From positions 1 through 64,000 of the forward strand of contig JAJRXM010000081.1 of assembly GCA_024276275.1 (NCBI GenBank): a stretch of 64,000 nt of DNA. Direction: 5' to 3'. Below the pieces are notes generated by a model. That model worked only from the letters and a program-made list of their open reading frames with translations. It made no database searches and was not told where the DNA came from. Positions 1-10,051 of the stretch are shown one piece after another. Source of the DNA: Candidatus Zixiibacteriota bacterium. Its GTDB lineage: Bacteria; Zixibacteria; MSB-5A5; GN15; FEB-12. The position numbers and the translations under genes were made by a program. Numbering within the stretch: position 1 is the stretch's first letter; each line of letters begins with the position of its first letter.

Positions 1-888
1 GAAAACTTGATCATATACAATAGTAGTACAAACCTCAACAGGTATTGTAGTCGTGTCTCCATTGATAACAGTATCGACTTGAATTGTCTTGCAGGACTCC
101 AGAGAGTCATCTACACGTAACACTTTTGCATCAACAGTAACAAACACGTCTTCAATCAAATTATTATTTACATAATCAATAGTATCTTTTACAAAAGGTC
201 CAAAGAGTCGCCACTCAAAGTCAAACGGAGGAGGTGTAAGACCGATATCATCGTAATCTTTACGATCAAACCCTTTCCATTTAAACCGAACCCCTGTTAC
301 AACCCCACCTTCAAAAACAGAATTAACAAAAGGAGTATCATTACCAATGTTAAAAATTTGTGTTTCCGGAGGATTATCATTACGGCTAAAGTTTCTCCAT
401 TTAATAACGGAGCCTAGGTTTTCAGTATCAAACGCCTGTAAAAAGACATATTGACCCAAAGGATTTGATACCGGGTCTGTCGTATCGGCAGTCAAAGGAA
501 TGATATTGGTTGTATGAGGATCAGATAGAGTTTGAGAAATGTCAATCTGAACCCAATCAGAATCAGATACTGACTGTAAATATGATGTAACACTATCAGC
601 AACAGTTAAATCAGTCGGTAATGCAGCTACGGCAACATCCGATTCAAGTGCGATGTGATAGCGATAATAGTCAATAAGACCATCAGGGTCGGTGCCTATC
701 CAATAAATTTCAGGATTTCTAGAAAATTGTTGTCCCTCAGGTGGGATATTTACAAATTGAACAATCGGTTGCATATTGGCATTTACATCACCTTCAATAG
801 TATCAGTACATCCACTAAATAGAAATATGGAAGTTGCAAAAATGAAAACCGATTGTAGTATAATTAAAAGTGTTTTCTTCTTATTCAT
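1..888 (-). CDS. Partial secreted lipoprotein, function unknown
   Basis: An open frame runs off the left edge of the window, so the C-terminus is missing. The N-terminus is a lipoprotein signal: a Lys-rich start, a hydrophobic stretch, then FLFSGC with a cysteine suitable for lipidation. The mature part is rich in Asp, Thr and Pro, with phrases such as NPEIYWIGTDPDGLIDYYRY that resemble Ig/fibronectin-like surface domains in FCB-group lipoproteins. A second ATG in frame lies at 903. The gene follows the PorV-like gene on the same strand and is probably the last known member of that operon. No catalytic motif is visible, and I do not recognise a specific family. Confidence 0.75.
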   Translation of the reverse strand, partial: MNKKKTLLIILQSVFIFATSIFLFSGCTDTIEGDVNANMQPIVQFVNIPPEGQQFSRNPEIYWIGTDPDGLIDYYRYHIALESDVAVAALPTDLTVADSVTSYLQSVSDSDWVQIDISQTLSDPHTTNIIPLTADTTDPVSNPLGQYVFLQAFDTENLGSVIKWRNFSRNDNPPETQIFNIGNDTPFVNSVFEGGVVTGVRFKWKGFDRKDYDDIGLTPPPFDFEWRLFGPFVKDTIDYVNNNLIEDVFVTVDAKVLRVDDSLESCKTIQVDTVINGDTTTIPVEVCTTIVYDQVF

Positions 889-922
889 AGTATTTTTATT
901 CATCTATCTTACCCGGCTTTCT

Positions 923-1912
923 CTAAAATGCCATCGACATTGTAAAACGGTGAACTTCTGTCAAAACTCCAAAGTCTTGGTAGGCATAATCAAATCGAAT
1001 TTCATTATCTTCACCTAAAGGCACTCTAATACCGCCTCCGGCAGTGAAACCATCTTCATCATAGTTAAATCTACTTCCGCCTCGTAAAGAAAAACGTTCT
1101 TTAAAAGTGTACTCAAGTCCGGCATTATATTTTTCGAGGTTGTCAGAAGGATGCGATCCCTCAGCAGCAAACGTAACCAAGTGATTTTCTTGTTCAATAA
1201 CGTTAATAGCTCCGCCAAATTTAAAGTTAATCGGAAGAGGGAAAGAATTGTTAATAAATGTCATGTCCGGTCCAAAGTTTGAAATAGACATCGCAATTTT
1301 AAAGCCTCTAAAGCCGGTATCATAATTAGTACCGATATCAGCAGCCCATCCGGAAGCAGAATACTCATGAGTATATTGACCGATGTATTTAACAGAGATA
1401 CCTACAGAAAAACGATCAGTTAAATATCTTCCATAACTTACAGAGAGAGCATAATCTTTCCAAGAGAATGTTCTACCGGTTCCGTCAATCGTACCTCTTT
1501 CGTATGTTCTTTCAATCATATCGCCTGAATTTAAACCATAGAAGCCGATACCTAAGACACCGCCGACAGATTCAAGCGGAAAACCGATAGCAGCAAACGA
1601 ATAATTAACATCGGCAGGTAATTGTACCAGTGTAAAAGCAGCTTCATAGCCGTATAAGTTTACTAACCCTGCCGGATTGCAATAAACAGCAGTAATATCA
1701 TCAGCAACTGCTGTAAATGCTTCTGCCATTCCCATAGATCTTGCTGATACCCCAAGCTCCAGAAATTGAGCTCCGGTTGTACCTACCTTAGCTTGAGCAT
1801 TAACATTGGTCGGCATCAGAAGAGCCGTCAACATTAAAAGAACAGCAAGGCTCATTGACATCACACTCGGAAGTGTCAGTCTACCCTGTTTTGTATTTCT
1901 AGCCAAAGACAT
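923..1912 (-). CDS. PorV/PorQ-family outer membrane protein
   Basis: This is a beta-barrel protein of the FadL-like PorV/PorQ group, associated with type IX secretion and surface proteins in FCB bacteria. After a signal peptide ending ...NVNAQA, the mature N-terminus has the family hallmark, FLELGVSARSMGMAEAFTAV followed by ADDITAVYCNPAGL. The C-terminus ends in an aromatic strand (HRFTMSMAF), typical of barrels. I chose the ATG at 1912 because AGAGGATATT precedes it. A longer frame back to 1948 would overlap the upstream gene's stop and lacks a comparable site. The gene follows the TonB-receptor-like gene directly, so the two are probably co-transcribed. A T9SS-type tail at 60.7 kb makes the T9SS link reasonable, but no PorU or other core T9SS gene is in the window. 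Confidence 0.85.
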   Translation of the reverse strand: MSLARNTKQGRLTLPSVMSMSLAVLLMLTALLMPTNVNAQAKVGTTGAQFLELGVSARSMGMAEAFTAVADDITAVYCNPAGLVNLYGYEAAFTLVQLPADVNYSFAAIGFPLESVGGVLGIGFYGLNSGDMIERTYERGTIDGTGRTFSWKDYALSVSYGRYLTDRFSVGISVKYIGQYTHEYSASGWAADIGTNYDTGFRGFKIAMSISNFGPDMTFINNSFPLPINFKFGGAINVIEQENHLVTFAAEGSHPSDNLEKYNAGLEYTFKERFSLRGGSRFNYDEDGFTAGGGIRVPLGEDNEIRFDYAYQDFGVLTEVHRFTMSMAF

Positions 1913-1948
1913 AATATCCTCTTTATTCTTAATAATAATTTTCGTCAT

Positions 1949-4900
1949 TTATAAGTTAATTTCTAATCCTAATCTAATCTGGCGACCATAATCATAGTTA
2001 CCCGGATTATTATCAAAGGCAGTACCACCATGAATAGTTCCGGATAAGTTATTATTTGTATCCGCACGACCTGTATTAGAATAGACTGTATTTATATTTC
2101 TATTATCAAAAACATTTTCAACCTGTAAAATAATTTTGTTATCTAGTCCGACAATTTTAAAGTCTTTAGTAAAACGAATATCAAAATTAAGTATTGACGG
2201 TTTCCGTAAAGAGTTTCTAGGAATGTCTTCACCAAGGTTAATGTTCAAATTAGGATAATCGATATTCGGTGTAAACGGTCTTCCAGTTTCAAAGAACATT
2301 TGGATATTCATCGACCAGCCGTTTGGAATAGTAAGACCAAATAGTTTTGGTTTAACAGTATTTGGAATAAATATTTGGAGTGAAGTTTTTAAGCTATGAC
2401 GAACGTCATTAGTCAGAGGTGCTTCATCTAACGGATCACGAGAAAGTCCGAAATCAGTTTGATAATCAGAGTTTGTTTGTGATGATTTACCGAAAGCAAA
2501 TGCATAAGTATAACTTAAGAGTCCGTTCACATAGCCGCCACCACGCTTATCCAGTGTAACTTCAAATCCGCGACCACGTCCGTAATCAGAGTTTCTGAAT
2601 TGCTGACGGAAAAGACCGCCAACACGAACTGACTTGGCATTAATTTTATCAAATTCATCTTTAAAGTAACCGGATAAATCGAGAGAGTAATTTTCACTCA
2701 TCGCATATTTTACACCAAATGAATACTGAATAGTTTTCATATAGTCTAAGTTATAGTTACCGATTACGGTATTCAAACTTGCTGAGGCTGTATTTCTTTG
2801 ATACATGTTTACCAGAGCAGGTCTTTGGAAGAAATGTCCATAGTTAAAGTGGACTTTTGCTTTATCAGAAATCGGATATGAGAAACCTATACGAGGTGAG
2901 AATTTCTGTCTATCACCTAGAATAATACCGGCTCCTAAATCATCATTTCTGGCAATTTCTACTAAGTCATTTTTATCCTGAATAAAGAAATCCCAACGGA
3001 AGCCTAATGAGGCAATCATAGAACCATATTCAAGTTTATCACGGAAATAGACTTGACCGCCCCATGGGTCATAAGCAAACATATCTCTAAATGCTCCACG
3101 GTCAGGATATGGTCCACCGTCAGGTCGACCTGTATATTGCAGATAAGGTTTTTGAATTTCCTGATAAACTAAATCTTCTTTTTGTAAGGCAGCACCTATT
3201 TTTAACTCATGGTTACCGAGCTGCCAGAAAAGTTTCAATTCACTTCGAAGTGTTTTAACTTTCCTTTGATGCCATGTAGAATTTTCACTATAAGTATTCG
3301 GGTCATAGAATGAACGAGTACCGCCCGCATCCCAGACTCCGTTACCGTTTACATCAACAAAAGGTTCACCGACATCATATTGTGAATTTGGAAAATCATA
3401 TAATCCGTTACCGTTTCTATCTAAGAACGGGATACCGGCCTGCCATTGTGAAGTAGGACCGTTATGAATACCGTCATGATTTAAATCCATATTAAATTCT
3501 GTCGTATCTTTTCTAAAAATATCAATGCCCGGGTCATATAAACCGTTACCGTTTAAATCTATAAAACTTTCACCGATAACCGAATCACCGTCAGTATACG
3601 GTTCCGGCGTACGTTTATTTATATTAGATTCAAGTTCAGCATCTAAAAGACCGTTACCGTTTTTATCATGTAAATAGTCACCTTCATCCCAGATACCGTT
3701 ACCGTTTAAATCAATAAAAGGTTCACCTTCTAAGTTATCTAACATACCGTTATCATTAAATCTGGAATCAGAGAAAACAGTAGTAGCACCTTGAGAGTTG
3801 TTTTCGAAATTAAATTCACCAACAGTATATCCCGCACCGGTGAAGTTTGTACCATAATCAGTAGTATCAGGGAAAAGATTTATAATCGGTTCAGGAGCAT
3901 CATAGACACCGTTCCCATTTCTATCTTCATATCTTTCCCATTCGTAATCAAATTTAAACTGATCAGGGTCTAAGCCATTTTCAGGATTATTAGGGTCACC
4001 GGGTTTTTGTGTTGTACCGTTTTGAGAGTAAGAACCGATGAACTCATAGTTCATATTTTTATTTACTTGTTGAGAAACTTCAAATGAAAGAGTACTCCAT
4101 TTATTTACATTAAAAGGAGCTGTTTGAGCTGAGTATCTATAATCCCATCCGAATAAAGTCTGACGAGTTTGAGAATTTTTATAGGAGAAGATAACAGACA
4201 TGCTTTGCACCGGACGGAATTTTACATTACCCATCCAATAATAACTATTATATTTTTTGCTAGGGACATTTAATCCTAAGACGTTAAAAGAACTGAACGA
4301 GCGGGCAGTAATATCTGTATCAAACCGATCATATTGATAGTCACCGTCATTGATATCCATTTCTGCGTAAAAGAAGTATGTAAGTTCTTTATCTTCAAAA
4401 TAATCAATTCCTAAAGCCGGAAGTATTTTACTGCTGAAGATTGGGTCAGGACCGCTTAATTTAAAACGGATATAATCCATATCTTGAGAATACTTATTAA
4501 GACTGCTGTTACCGAAATCATCCGTAATGTATTGCATATTCAAACGGGTAACATCTTTAGAACCGACTTGTGTTTTAATTTTTACAATACCTGAAAGTGC
4601 GTTACCGTACTCGGGGTCAAAACCATCTTTAATAACGGTAAACTCCTGAATAGAACCGGATACTAATGATAAATTAGCTCCAGACTGACCTAAGCCGCCG
4701 AGAGGGTCACCCATCGGAACACCGTCAACAATATAGCCGACTTCAAAAGCACGACCACCACGGATAAAAACTTCACCGGCATTGTTTGTTACAACACCTG
4801 AGACTTGAGTAAGAAGTTCGTCAACTGTTGTAACCGGAGCAGTTTCAATTGCCTCACGACCAATAACAACTTCATTTTGTGTTTTGAATTTATCTAAGAT

Positions 4901-5284
4901 ATCATGTTTTGCTACTACTTTAATAGTCTTTCCGATATCAGTAACTTTTTTGGTCATTTTTAAATCTTGTTCATTAGTTAAATCAGAATTAATGATAATA
5001 TTTTCTAATTCGACAGTGTTGTATTCTAAATGACTGATTCGAAGAGAATATGTACCGGGATCTAAACGTTTAATCAAAAACTTTCCGTCAAAGTCAGACA
5101 ATGCACCAGTACTGGTACCTACTACCAAGACAGATGCACCTACAATTACTTCACCTGTTTCTTTGTCAGTTAAAACACCTTTTACCTGACCGGTAGATGC
5201 GGCAAAAAGATTAAGGGGTAAAATGGCAAGACAACCTGCCAGGATGAGAAACGATAATAATCGCCGCTTACCACTTTCAAACAT
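1949..5284 (-). CDS. TonB-dependent receptor-like protein with carboxypeptidase-regulatory domain and Ca-binding-type repeats
   Basis: This protein of about 1111 residues sits in the outer membrane. It has a signal peptide ending LNLFAAS. An N-terminal CarboxypepD_reg-like domain follows (GQVKGVLTDKETGEVIVGAS). Next is a TonB plug domain (TVDELLTQVSGVV, then EVFIRGGRAFEVGYIVDGVP), then a long barrel ending GRQIRLGLEINL. About eight DxNGNGxxD-type loops lie between roughly 3325 and 3930; they look like calcium-binding (thrombospondin-3/dockerin-like) motifs inserted in an extracellular region. The start at 5284 is preceded by a strong AGGAGG. An in-frame ATG at 5329 gives an implausibly long pre-signal region. 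The substrate is unknown; such receptors import chelates or glycans, or serve SusC-like roles. No SusD homologue is adjacent. Confidence 0.85.
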   Translation of the reverse strand: MFESGKRRLLSFLILAGCLAILPLNLFAASTGQVKGVLTDKETGEVIVGASVLVVGTSTGALSDFDGKFLIKRLDPGTYSLRISHLEYNTVELENIIINSDLTNEQDLKMTKKVTDIGKTIKVVAKHDILDKFKTQNEVVIGREAIETAPVTTVDELLTQVSGVVTNNAGEVFIRGGRAFEVGYIVDGVPMGDPLGGLGQSGANLSLVSGSIQEFTVIKDGFDPEYGNALSGIVKIKTQVGSKDVTRLNMQYITDDFGNSSLNKYSQDMDYIRFKLSGPDPIFSSKILPALGIDYFEDKELTYFFYAEMDINDGDYQYDRFDTDITARSFSSFNVLGLNVPSKKYNSYYWMGNVKFRPVQSMSVIFSYKNSQTRQTLFGWDYRYSAQTAPFNVNKWSTLSFEVSQQVNKNMNYEFIGSYSQNGTTQKPGDPNNPENGLDPDQFKFDYEWERYEDRNGNGVYDAPEPIINLFPDTTDYGTNFTGAGYTVGEFNFENNSQGATTVFSDSRFNDNGMLDNLEGEPFIDLNGNGIWDEGDYLHDKNGNGLLDAELESNINKRTPEPYTDGDSVIGESFIDLNGNGLYDPGIDIFRKDTTEFNMDLNHDGIHNGPTSQWQAGIPFLDRNGNGLYDFPNSQYDVGEPFVDVNGNGVWDAGGTRSFYDPNTYSENSTWHQRKVKTLRSELKLFWQLGNHELKIGAALQKEDLVYQEIQKPYLQYTGRPDGGPYPDRGAFRDMFAYDPWGGQVYFRDKLEYGSMIASLGFRWDFFIQDKNDLVEIARNDDLGAGIILGDRQKFSPRIGFSYPISDKAKVHFNYGHFFQRPALVNMYQRNTASASLNTVIGNYNLDYMKTIQYSFGVKYAMSENYSLDLSGYFKDEFDKINAKSVRVGGLFRQQFRNSDYGRGRGFEVTLDKRGGGYVNGLLSYTYAFAFGKSSQTNSDYQTDFGLSRDPLDEAPLTNDVRHSLKTSLQIFIPNTVKPKLFGLTIPNGWSMNIQMFFETGRPFTPNIDYPNLNINLGEDIPRNSLRKPSILNFDIRFTKDFKIVGLDNKIILQVENVFDNRNINTVYSNTGRADTNNNLSGTIHGGTAFDNNPGNYDYGRQIRLGLEINL

Positions 5285-5544
5285 AACTCGTCCTCCTGGA
5301 TCTGTATAACAACTTATTTTTTTTCTCATTCTTATAATTTCACATCAGAATTGCAGCTACGATATACTTTTATTGAAAGACCTGTTATTACTCTCAACTC
5401 AGTTTGAATGAACTACTTACCTAATGGAATTCTCCTATCATATTTTTAATTATACAAAAGCGGAAGATAGCCAAGATTCGCCAGTAAAGTCAAGCGATTT
5501 TTTACTTGAATGCGACCGTTTTCGCTATCATATAGACTAAAACA

Positions 5545-6351
5545 TCATCCAGTCTGTTTAATAAAATCTCTTTTTTCTAAAGATTTTTCTACAACTAATT
5601 TTTCTCTCTTTTCAAGTTCAGGTTTTTCACACTCTGATATTTCACCTCGAATTTCTTCGGTGTCAAATCTATGGACAAATGAATTGAAAAATAGTCCGGC
5701 ATAACGGTAAAAATCTGATTCAATAATCTTATTTATCTTATTGTGTTCCACGTTCTTAGATGCTTTGACCTGCAAAGCGTCATGCTCTTTAACTCCATTT
5801 ATTTTAATAGAGCCGTGTTGAAGTAACGCTCCGGAGACCCTTCTTTGAGCTGAAGCTATAATTTTTTCTTCTTGTGAAATAATTTCATTTTTAGAAAAGG
5901 AAGCAAAACAGGGAGCTTTATGGAAAAAGTCTTTTTCTTGTTCCTGTTTCGAAGAATTCCGGACATAATCCGAAACAATGCTCAGTTGATTAAGAAAATC
6001 TATCAGAATTACGGCAATTTCTGCTGATGCATCTGAAATAGAGTTGCTGATAACCTTGTTTTTAATTAAATCGGCACTTACAGCAATAGAATAGGTCAGT
6101 TCAGATTCATCATGATAGAGACCTCTACCTCCTGTCACCCGTCTGATTACAGGAGTGTTTACTACTTTATCGTTAATATATGCTTTTTCTTGTTGCTGGT
6201 TGAAGCCAAAAGTTATCGTACCGACAGACCATGTATACAGACGCACACAGATAAGCGATTGTCCATTAATAACTTTTTGAAACATCCATTCATCGAATGC
6301 CATATTAAAATATGGATCAGATTTATAATGGTCGAATGTAAGCATTTTCAT
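5545..6351 (-). CDS. Lipoate-protein ligase A family protein
   Basis: This protein of the biotin/lipoate ligase (LplA/LipB/BPL) fold would attach lipoate or octanoate to carrier domains of 2-oxoacid dehydrogenases or GcvH. The N-terminus DPYFNMAFDEWM and the central RRVTGGRGLYHDESELTYSI match the LplA motifs (NMAxDE and RRxTGGxxVxHD). It is 268 residues long, without the extra C-terminal accessory domain of E. coli LplA. The C-terminal 40 residues are unusually rich in Glu and Lys. It is monocistronic: the palindromic terminator at 6415-6444 separates it from the upstream sigma54 regulator. It could equally be an octanoyltransferase of the LipM/LipL type; sequence alone does not decide. Confidence 0.8.
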   Translation of the reverse strand: MKMLTFDHYKSDPYFNMAFDEWMFQKVINGQSLICVRLYTWSVGTITFGFNQQQEKAYINDKVVNTPVIRRVTGGRGLYHDESELTYSIAVSADLIKNKVISNSISDASAEIAVILIDFLNQLSIVSDYVRNSSKQEQEKDFFHKAPCFASFSKNEIISQEEKIIASAQRRVSGALLQHGSIKINGVKEHDALQVKASKNVEHNKINKIIESDFYRYAGLFFNSFVHRFDTEEIRGEISECEKPELEKREKLVVEKSLEKRDFIKQTG

Positions 6352-6414
6352 GATGAAAAAATATGTGAAAACACCGAAGATTTCAAGCCTTAGAGTTAAA
6401 TATATGTATAAAAA

Positions 6415-6444
6415 AAGGAGATATAATTTAAATTATATCTCCTT
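6415..6444 (-). terminator. Perfect 30-bp palindrome with T-run, intrinsic terminator
   Basis: The arms AAGGAGATATAATTT and AAATTATATCTCCTT are exact reverse complements with no spacer. On the minus strand the hairpin is followed by a run of T. It lies directly downstream of the sigma54-activator gene and upstream of the lipoate ligase gene, so it should end the regulator's transcript. A perfect palindrome of this length could also cruciform or bind a dimeric protein, but the T-run favours termination. Confidence 0.7.
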
Positions 6445-6465
6445 GAATAATTTTAGTAAGTAACT

Positions 6466-9399
6466 TTATGCTTTTTTAAGTCCCGTAATATCAATATTGT
6501 ATTGTTTGATTTTAAGTCTCAGAGTTGATTCGGGAATGCTCAAAAGGTCCGCAGCATGTTTTTTGACACCTTTTTTCTCTTTTAGAGCTTTTTCAATAAA
6601 TATTTTTTCGTGCTGCTCTAAATAATCATAAAGTCCGAAGTCAGCATTAAAATCAATCTCATCAGGAATTTCCAAACTGTTTAAAGAGTGAGCTTGGCTG
6701 GAAACAGATTGTCCGCTAATGTTTGAAGAAATTGATTCAAGTCGAATTTCAGTATCATCACCGGATAATAGAATCATCTTCTTTACTTCATTTTCAAGCT
6801 CTCGGATATTCCCAGGCCAATCATAATCTACAAACTTCTTTAGGACTGCTGACGAAAAAGTCTTGAAAGAGTCCTTTAAGAAATGTTCAATTAATAAAGG
6901 TATATCACCTTTACGGTCGCGTAAAGGCGGTAGTAAAAATGTAAGAGCTGAAAGACGATAGTATAAATCCTGACGAAATAGTTTTTCACTCATCAATTCT
7001 TTTAAATCTCTATTTGTAGCAGAAATAATACGAACATCAACTTTACGAGGAGCAGTTTCCCCAAGCCGTACAATTTCTTTTTCTTCTAAAATCCTTAAAA
7101 CTTTTGCCTGAATAGAAAGAGGCATATCACCTATCTCATCCAAGAAAAATGTACCGCCGTCAGCTTCCTCAAAAAGACCTGATTTATCTCTATCCGCTCC
7201 TGTAAAAGCACCTCTGCGATAGCCAAAGAGTTCAGACTCTAAAAGTGTTTCAGGTAGAGCGGCACAGTTTACTGAAATAAACCGCTTATCTCTTCTGTTA
7301 GAATTATAATGAATTGCTTGAGCTAAGACATCTTTGCCAGAGCCGGTCTCTCCTTCTATAGAAAGGGAGATATTAGAGTTAAGCACTTGTCTAACTTGAG
7401 ACAGCATTTCAAGCATCTCAGTATTTTTTGTTATAATATTCGGAAATGCCGCTTTTTGGCGTAATTGGTCTTTAAGCCGTAGATTATCTTCTATAAGTTT
7501 TTGTTTCTGAATTTCCGCCCACTTGAATGCGATAATATCTGAGAAGCCGACGGCAAAATTGAGTTCGTCCTGACTAAATGGATTCAAAGTGTTATTTCTA
7601 CTGATTTTGTCCAAATAGAGATAACTGACCATGCCGTCACCCATCTTAAACGGTACCACAATCATACTTGCGACAACATCAGACGGTTCGACAAACAGTC
7701 CATTAATAAAGGGGTCTCTTCTACAATCAAGAACTATAGACGGTTTCGTTTTAGAGATTTCTTCACCCAATAAATTATTAAACCGATCAGCAAACTTTGC
7801 CATTTGATTTTTAGACATCGGAAATGATGTATTAATCGGAGATTCTGTAAACTCAGGTGTATATACTAAGGCTCTGTCTCCACCGGAACGATTTAGAAGA
7901 ACCTCTAAAATTTGATCTAACTGATTTGTTTTGATATTAGAAATTTCTGTCGGAGTAATAAGGTTTCCAAATATCTTAAACTCATTCTCCTGTGAGATTG
8001 AAAATGCAACAGCCTGTTCAGACAAAGATTTCAAGAACTTCGAAACAGCTCTATTTTTTACATTATCATCTAATTCTGTATAGATTCTTTCGGCTTTTGA
8101 GAGAGATTTAAACCCTTCAGAAAGGTCTCCGTGCTGACAATAAAATATTCCGGCTTTGAACTCTGCTTCAGCAACCCAATGCGACAAGTTCAGTTTCAAA
8201 AATATCTTCTTTATCTCTTCTAAAGTTAATTTGATTTTGTTGTATTCTTCAGAATGGGCTTTTACTTTTATGTCAACCAATACGAGTAAGGTTCGCGCTA
8301 ATTCAAACGGGTCACCTACTTCACGCATAAGTTCAGCAGATTGATTTATATATTCTACGGCATCATCGTGTTCACCTTGAGCAGAAAATATCTGAGCAAT
8401 TACTTTTTTTGACAGTCCGACCTCTATCTTTTCACCGACCGAGATAGATGTTTCAAGAGCCTTTTGACCATATTTCATAGCATCTTCGATGTTATCTAAT
8501 GCTAATTCAACTTCAGCTAAACGACGAACAGACTGCGAAACCATGTCAGAGCCGGGAGCTACTAAGAGTCCTTGTTCATAAGCCTTTAGAAGAAGAGATT
8601 TTGCTTTAAAGTTATCACCTTTTTCAAAAGCTAACTCACCGGCATATTCTAAATAAATAAATTTTTCACGTTTTAAATCTAACCGATAAATAATTTCCAA
8701 AGCTGTATCTAATGTTTTTGAGGCAAGATGGAATTTCCGTAGTCGCATTTGAAGGAACGCTAAACTGAGTAAGTTTATAGCTTGTGGGGTTTCCTCGTTG
8801 TTTGCCTTATTATATTCTAATACTTCTAAAGTTTCTTCTTCAGCAATCTTCCAATGTCCGGTAAAAGCTCTGATACGAGCAAGGTTACCGCGTAGCTGAG
8901 CAATTTTACGAGGATTGTTCCGTACATGTGTAAGACCATCCTCCAGAAATTCAATTACATCATTATAGTTACAACGTATAAATGAAATACCTGCTAAAAC
9001 ATTTAAAGAATCAGCCTGGCCGACATTATCACCGCATCGTCGATATGAAGCTAAACCGTCTCTTGCTCTCATTTCGGCATTTTTTAAATCACCTAAAGCA
9101 GAATACCCTTTGGATAAAATAAGCTGTATCCTACCAAAGCGACGATTTAACGAGTAGTTAGCTAACAGCTTAACTCCCTTAATACCATTTTCGATTGATT
9201 TTTTATAGTTACTTTTAAAGTACTCGGTATCTGCGGCAAGAGAATAAAAAAGGCCGAGCTCATATTCTTTTTCTTGGAAATCAGTAATGTCTAATTTAGA
9301 GAATTCTTCTATAGCAATTTTATGTTTCCGTTGTCGAAGTAGCTCTTCAACGGCTAATAGTTTTTCATCAAAAGCAATGTTTGGCGAGGAAAGATTCAT
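6466..9399 (-). CDS. Sigma54-dependent transcriptional activator with TPR sensor region
   Basis: A 977-residue bacterial enhancer-binding protein. Residues of about 1-450 are tandem TPR-like helical repeats. A GAF-like segment follows (around VVPFKMGDGMVSYLYLDKIS). The AAA+ sigma54-interaction domain comes next, with Walker A GETGSGKD, the sigma54 loop GAFTGA, Walker B GGTFFLDEIGD and the arginine-finger region RQDLYYRLSAL. The C-terminus is a Fis-type helix-turn-helix (KKHAADLLSIPESTLRLKIK). There is no receiver domain or histidine-kinase partner, so activity is probably controlled through the TPR/GAF part. Its targets are not evident; I found no convincing -24/-12 promoter nearby. The upstream gene is the small secreted protein at 9428. 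Confidence 0.9.
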   Translation of the reverse strand: MNLSSPNIAFDEKLLAVEELLRQRKHKIAIEEFSKLDITDFQEKEYELGLFYSLAADTEYFKSNYKKSIENGIKGVKLLANYSLNRRFGRIQLILSKGYSALGDLKNAEMRARDGLASYRRCGDNVGQADSLNVLAGISFIRCNYNDVIEFLEDGLTHVRNNPRKIAQLRGNLARIRAFTGHWKIAEEETLEVLEYNKANNEETPQAINLLSLAFLQMRLRKFHLASKTLDTALEIIYRLDLKREKFIYLEYAGELAFEKGDNFKAKSLLLKAYEQGLLVAPGSDMVSQSVRRLAEVELALDNIEDAMKYGQKALETSISVGEKIEVGLSKKVIAQIFSAQGEHDDAVEYINQSAELMREVGDPFELARTLLVLVDIKVKAHSEEYNKIKLTLEEIKKIFLKLNLSHWVAEAEFKAGIFYCQHGDLSEGFKSLSKAERIYTELDDNVKNRAVSKFLKSLSEQAVAFSISQENEFKIFGNLITPTEISNIKTNQLDQILEVLLNRSGGDRALVYTPEFTESPINTSFPMSKNQMAKFADRFNNLLGEEISKTKPSIVLDCRRDPFINGLFVEPSDVVASMIVVPFKMGDGMVSYLYLDKISRNNTLNPFSQDELNFAVGFSDIIAFKWAEIQKQKLIEDNLRLKDQLRQKAAFPNIITKNTEMLEMLSQVRQVLNSNISLSIEGETGSGKDVLAQAIHYNSNRRDKRFISVNCAALPETLLESELFGYRRGAFTGADRDKSGLFEEADGGTFFLDEIGDMPLSIQAKVLRILEEKEIVRLGETAPRKVDVRIISATNRDLKELMSEKLFRQDLYYRLSALTFLLPPLRDRKGDIPLLIEHFLKDSFKTFSSAVLKKFVDYDWPGNIRELENEVKKMILLSGDDTEIRLESISSNISGQSVSSQAHSLNSLEIPDEIDFNADFGLYDYLEQHEKIFIEKALKEKKGVKKHAADLLSIPESTLRLKIKQYNIDITGLKKA

Positions 9400-9427
9400 A
9401 ATAACTTTTTCAAGTTTAATTGTTTAC

Positions 9428-9790
9428 TTAGTTTATTAGTTTACTAGTACGATAATTACCTCGAGAATTTAAATCTGTTTTAATTGCTTCGACTTGTTTT
9501 TGCTCTGGTAAAGATATTCCTCGGCTATAAAGCCACAGAGTACATCTACTTGACAACGAGAAAGTCAACGATAATTTTTCACCGGCACCTTCAGAACCAC
9601 TCGATTGATAAGAGTAACCCGCCAAGACGCTAGATGAGTCGTTTGCTATACCGTCCATATCCCAAGGATTCGTATCTCCGGAACCGGACCCGTTACTATT
9701 GTCACCCTCACCCGCGAAAACCGTCGAAGAGAAAAAGCAGACCAAAATTGCCATGAGCATAATAAAACTTGATAGTGTAAAGCGTTTCAT
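9428..9790 (-). CDS. Small secreted protein, unknown function
   Basis: A 120-residue protein with a clear signal peptide (MKRFTLSSFIMLMAILVC..., cleavage near STVFA-GEG). The mature part is Gly/Ser/Asp-rich at its start (GDNSNGSGSGDTNPWDMDG) and has no recognisable domain. An AGGAGAGAACGCAA sequence precedes the ATG, supporting translation. It is on the same strand as the sigma54 activator and only 28 bp upstream of it, so they may form a two-gene operon. I do not recognise the family. Confidence 0.6.
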   Translation of the reverse strand: MKRFTLSSFIMLMAILVCFFSSTVFAGEGDNSNGSGSGDTNPWDMDGIANDSSSVLAGYSYQSSGSEGAGEKLSLTFSLSSRCTLWLYSRGISLPEQKQVEAIKTDLNSRGNYRTSKLIN

Positions 9791-10051
9791 TTGCGTTCTC
9801 TCCTATTGTTAAGATAGTTAAACTACAATTATTATATTTATTATTTATTCTATTTAATTGTCTGTGTCGGCATGTTAGGTAAAGGTACTAAAAATAGTAA
9901 TTAGTCCGACTTAACGCATTTTCTGCATCTGCTATAAACTACATAATATAGTCTTATTGTCAAGTAACATCTTTTAGTCGCAGAATTTGCGATTTGTTTT
10001 AGTTCTTTATTTTATTTGATAACCTGACAGACTATTAAAGCCGTTATACTG

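Noticed and set aside
3325..3930. Tandem DNA repeat or CRISPR-like array in the receptor gene
   Set aside because: The regularity comes from short protein motifs (DxNGNG) with variable spacing; the DNA between them is unrelated and fully coding.
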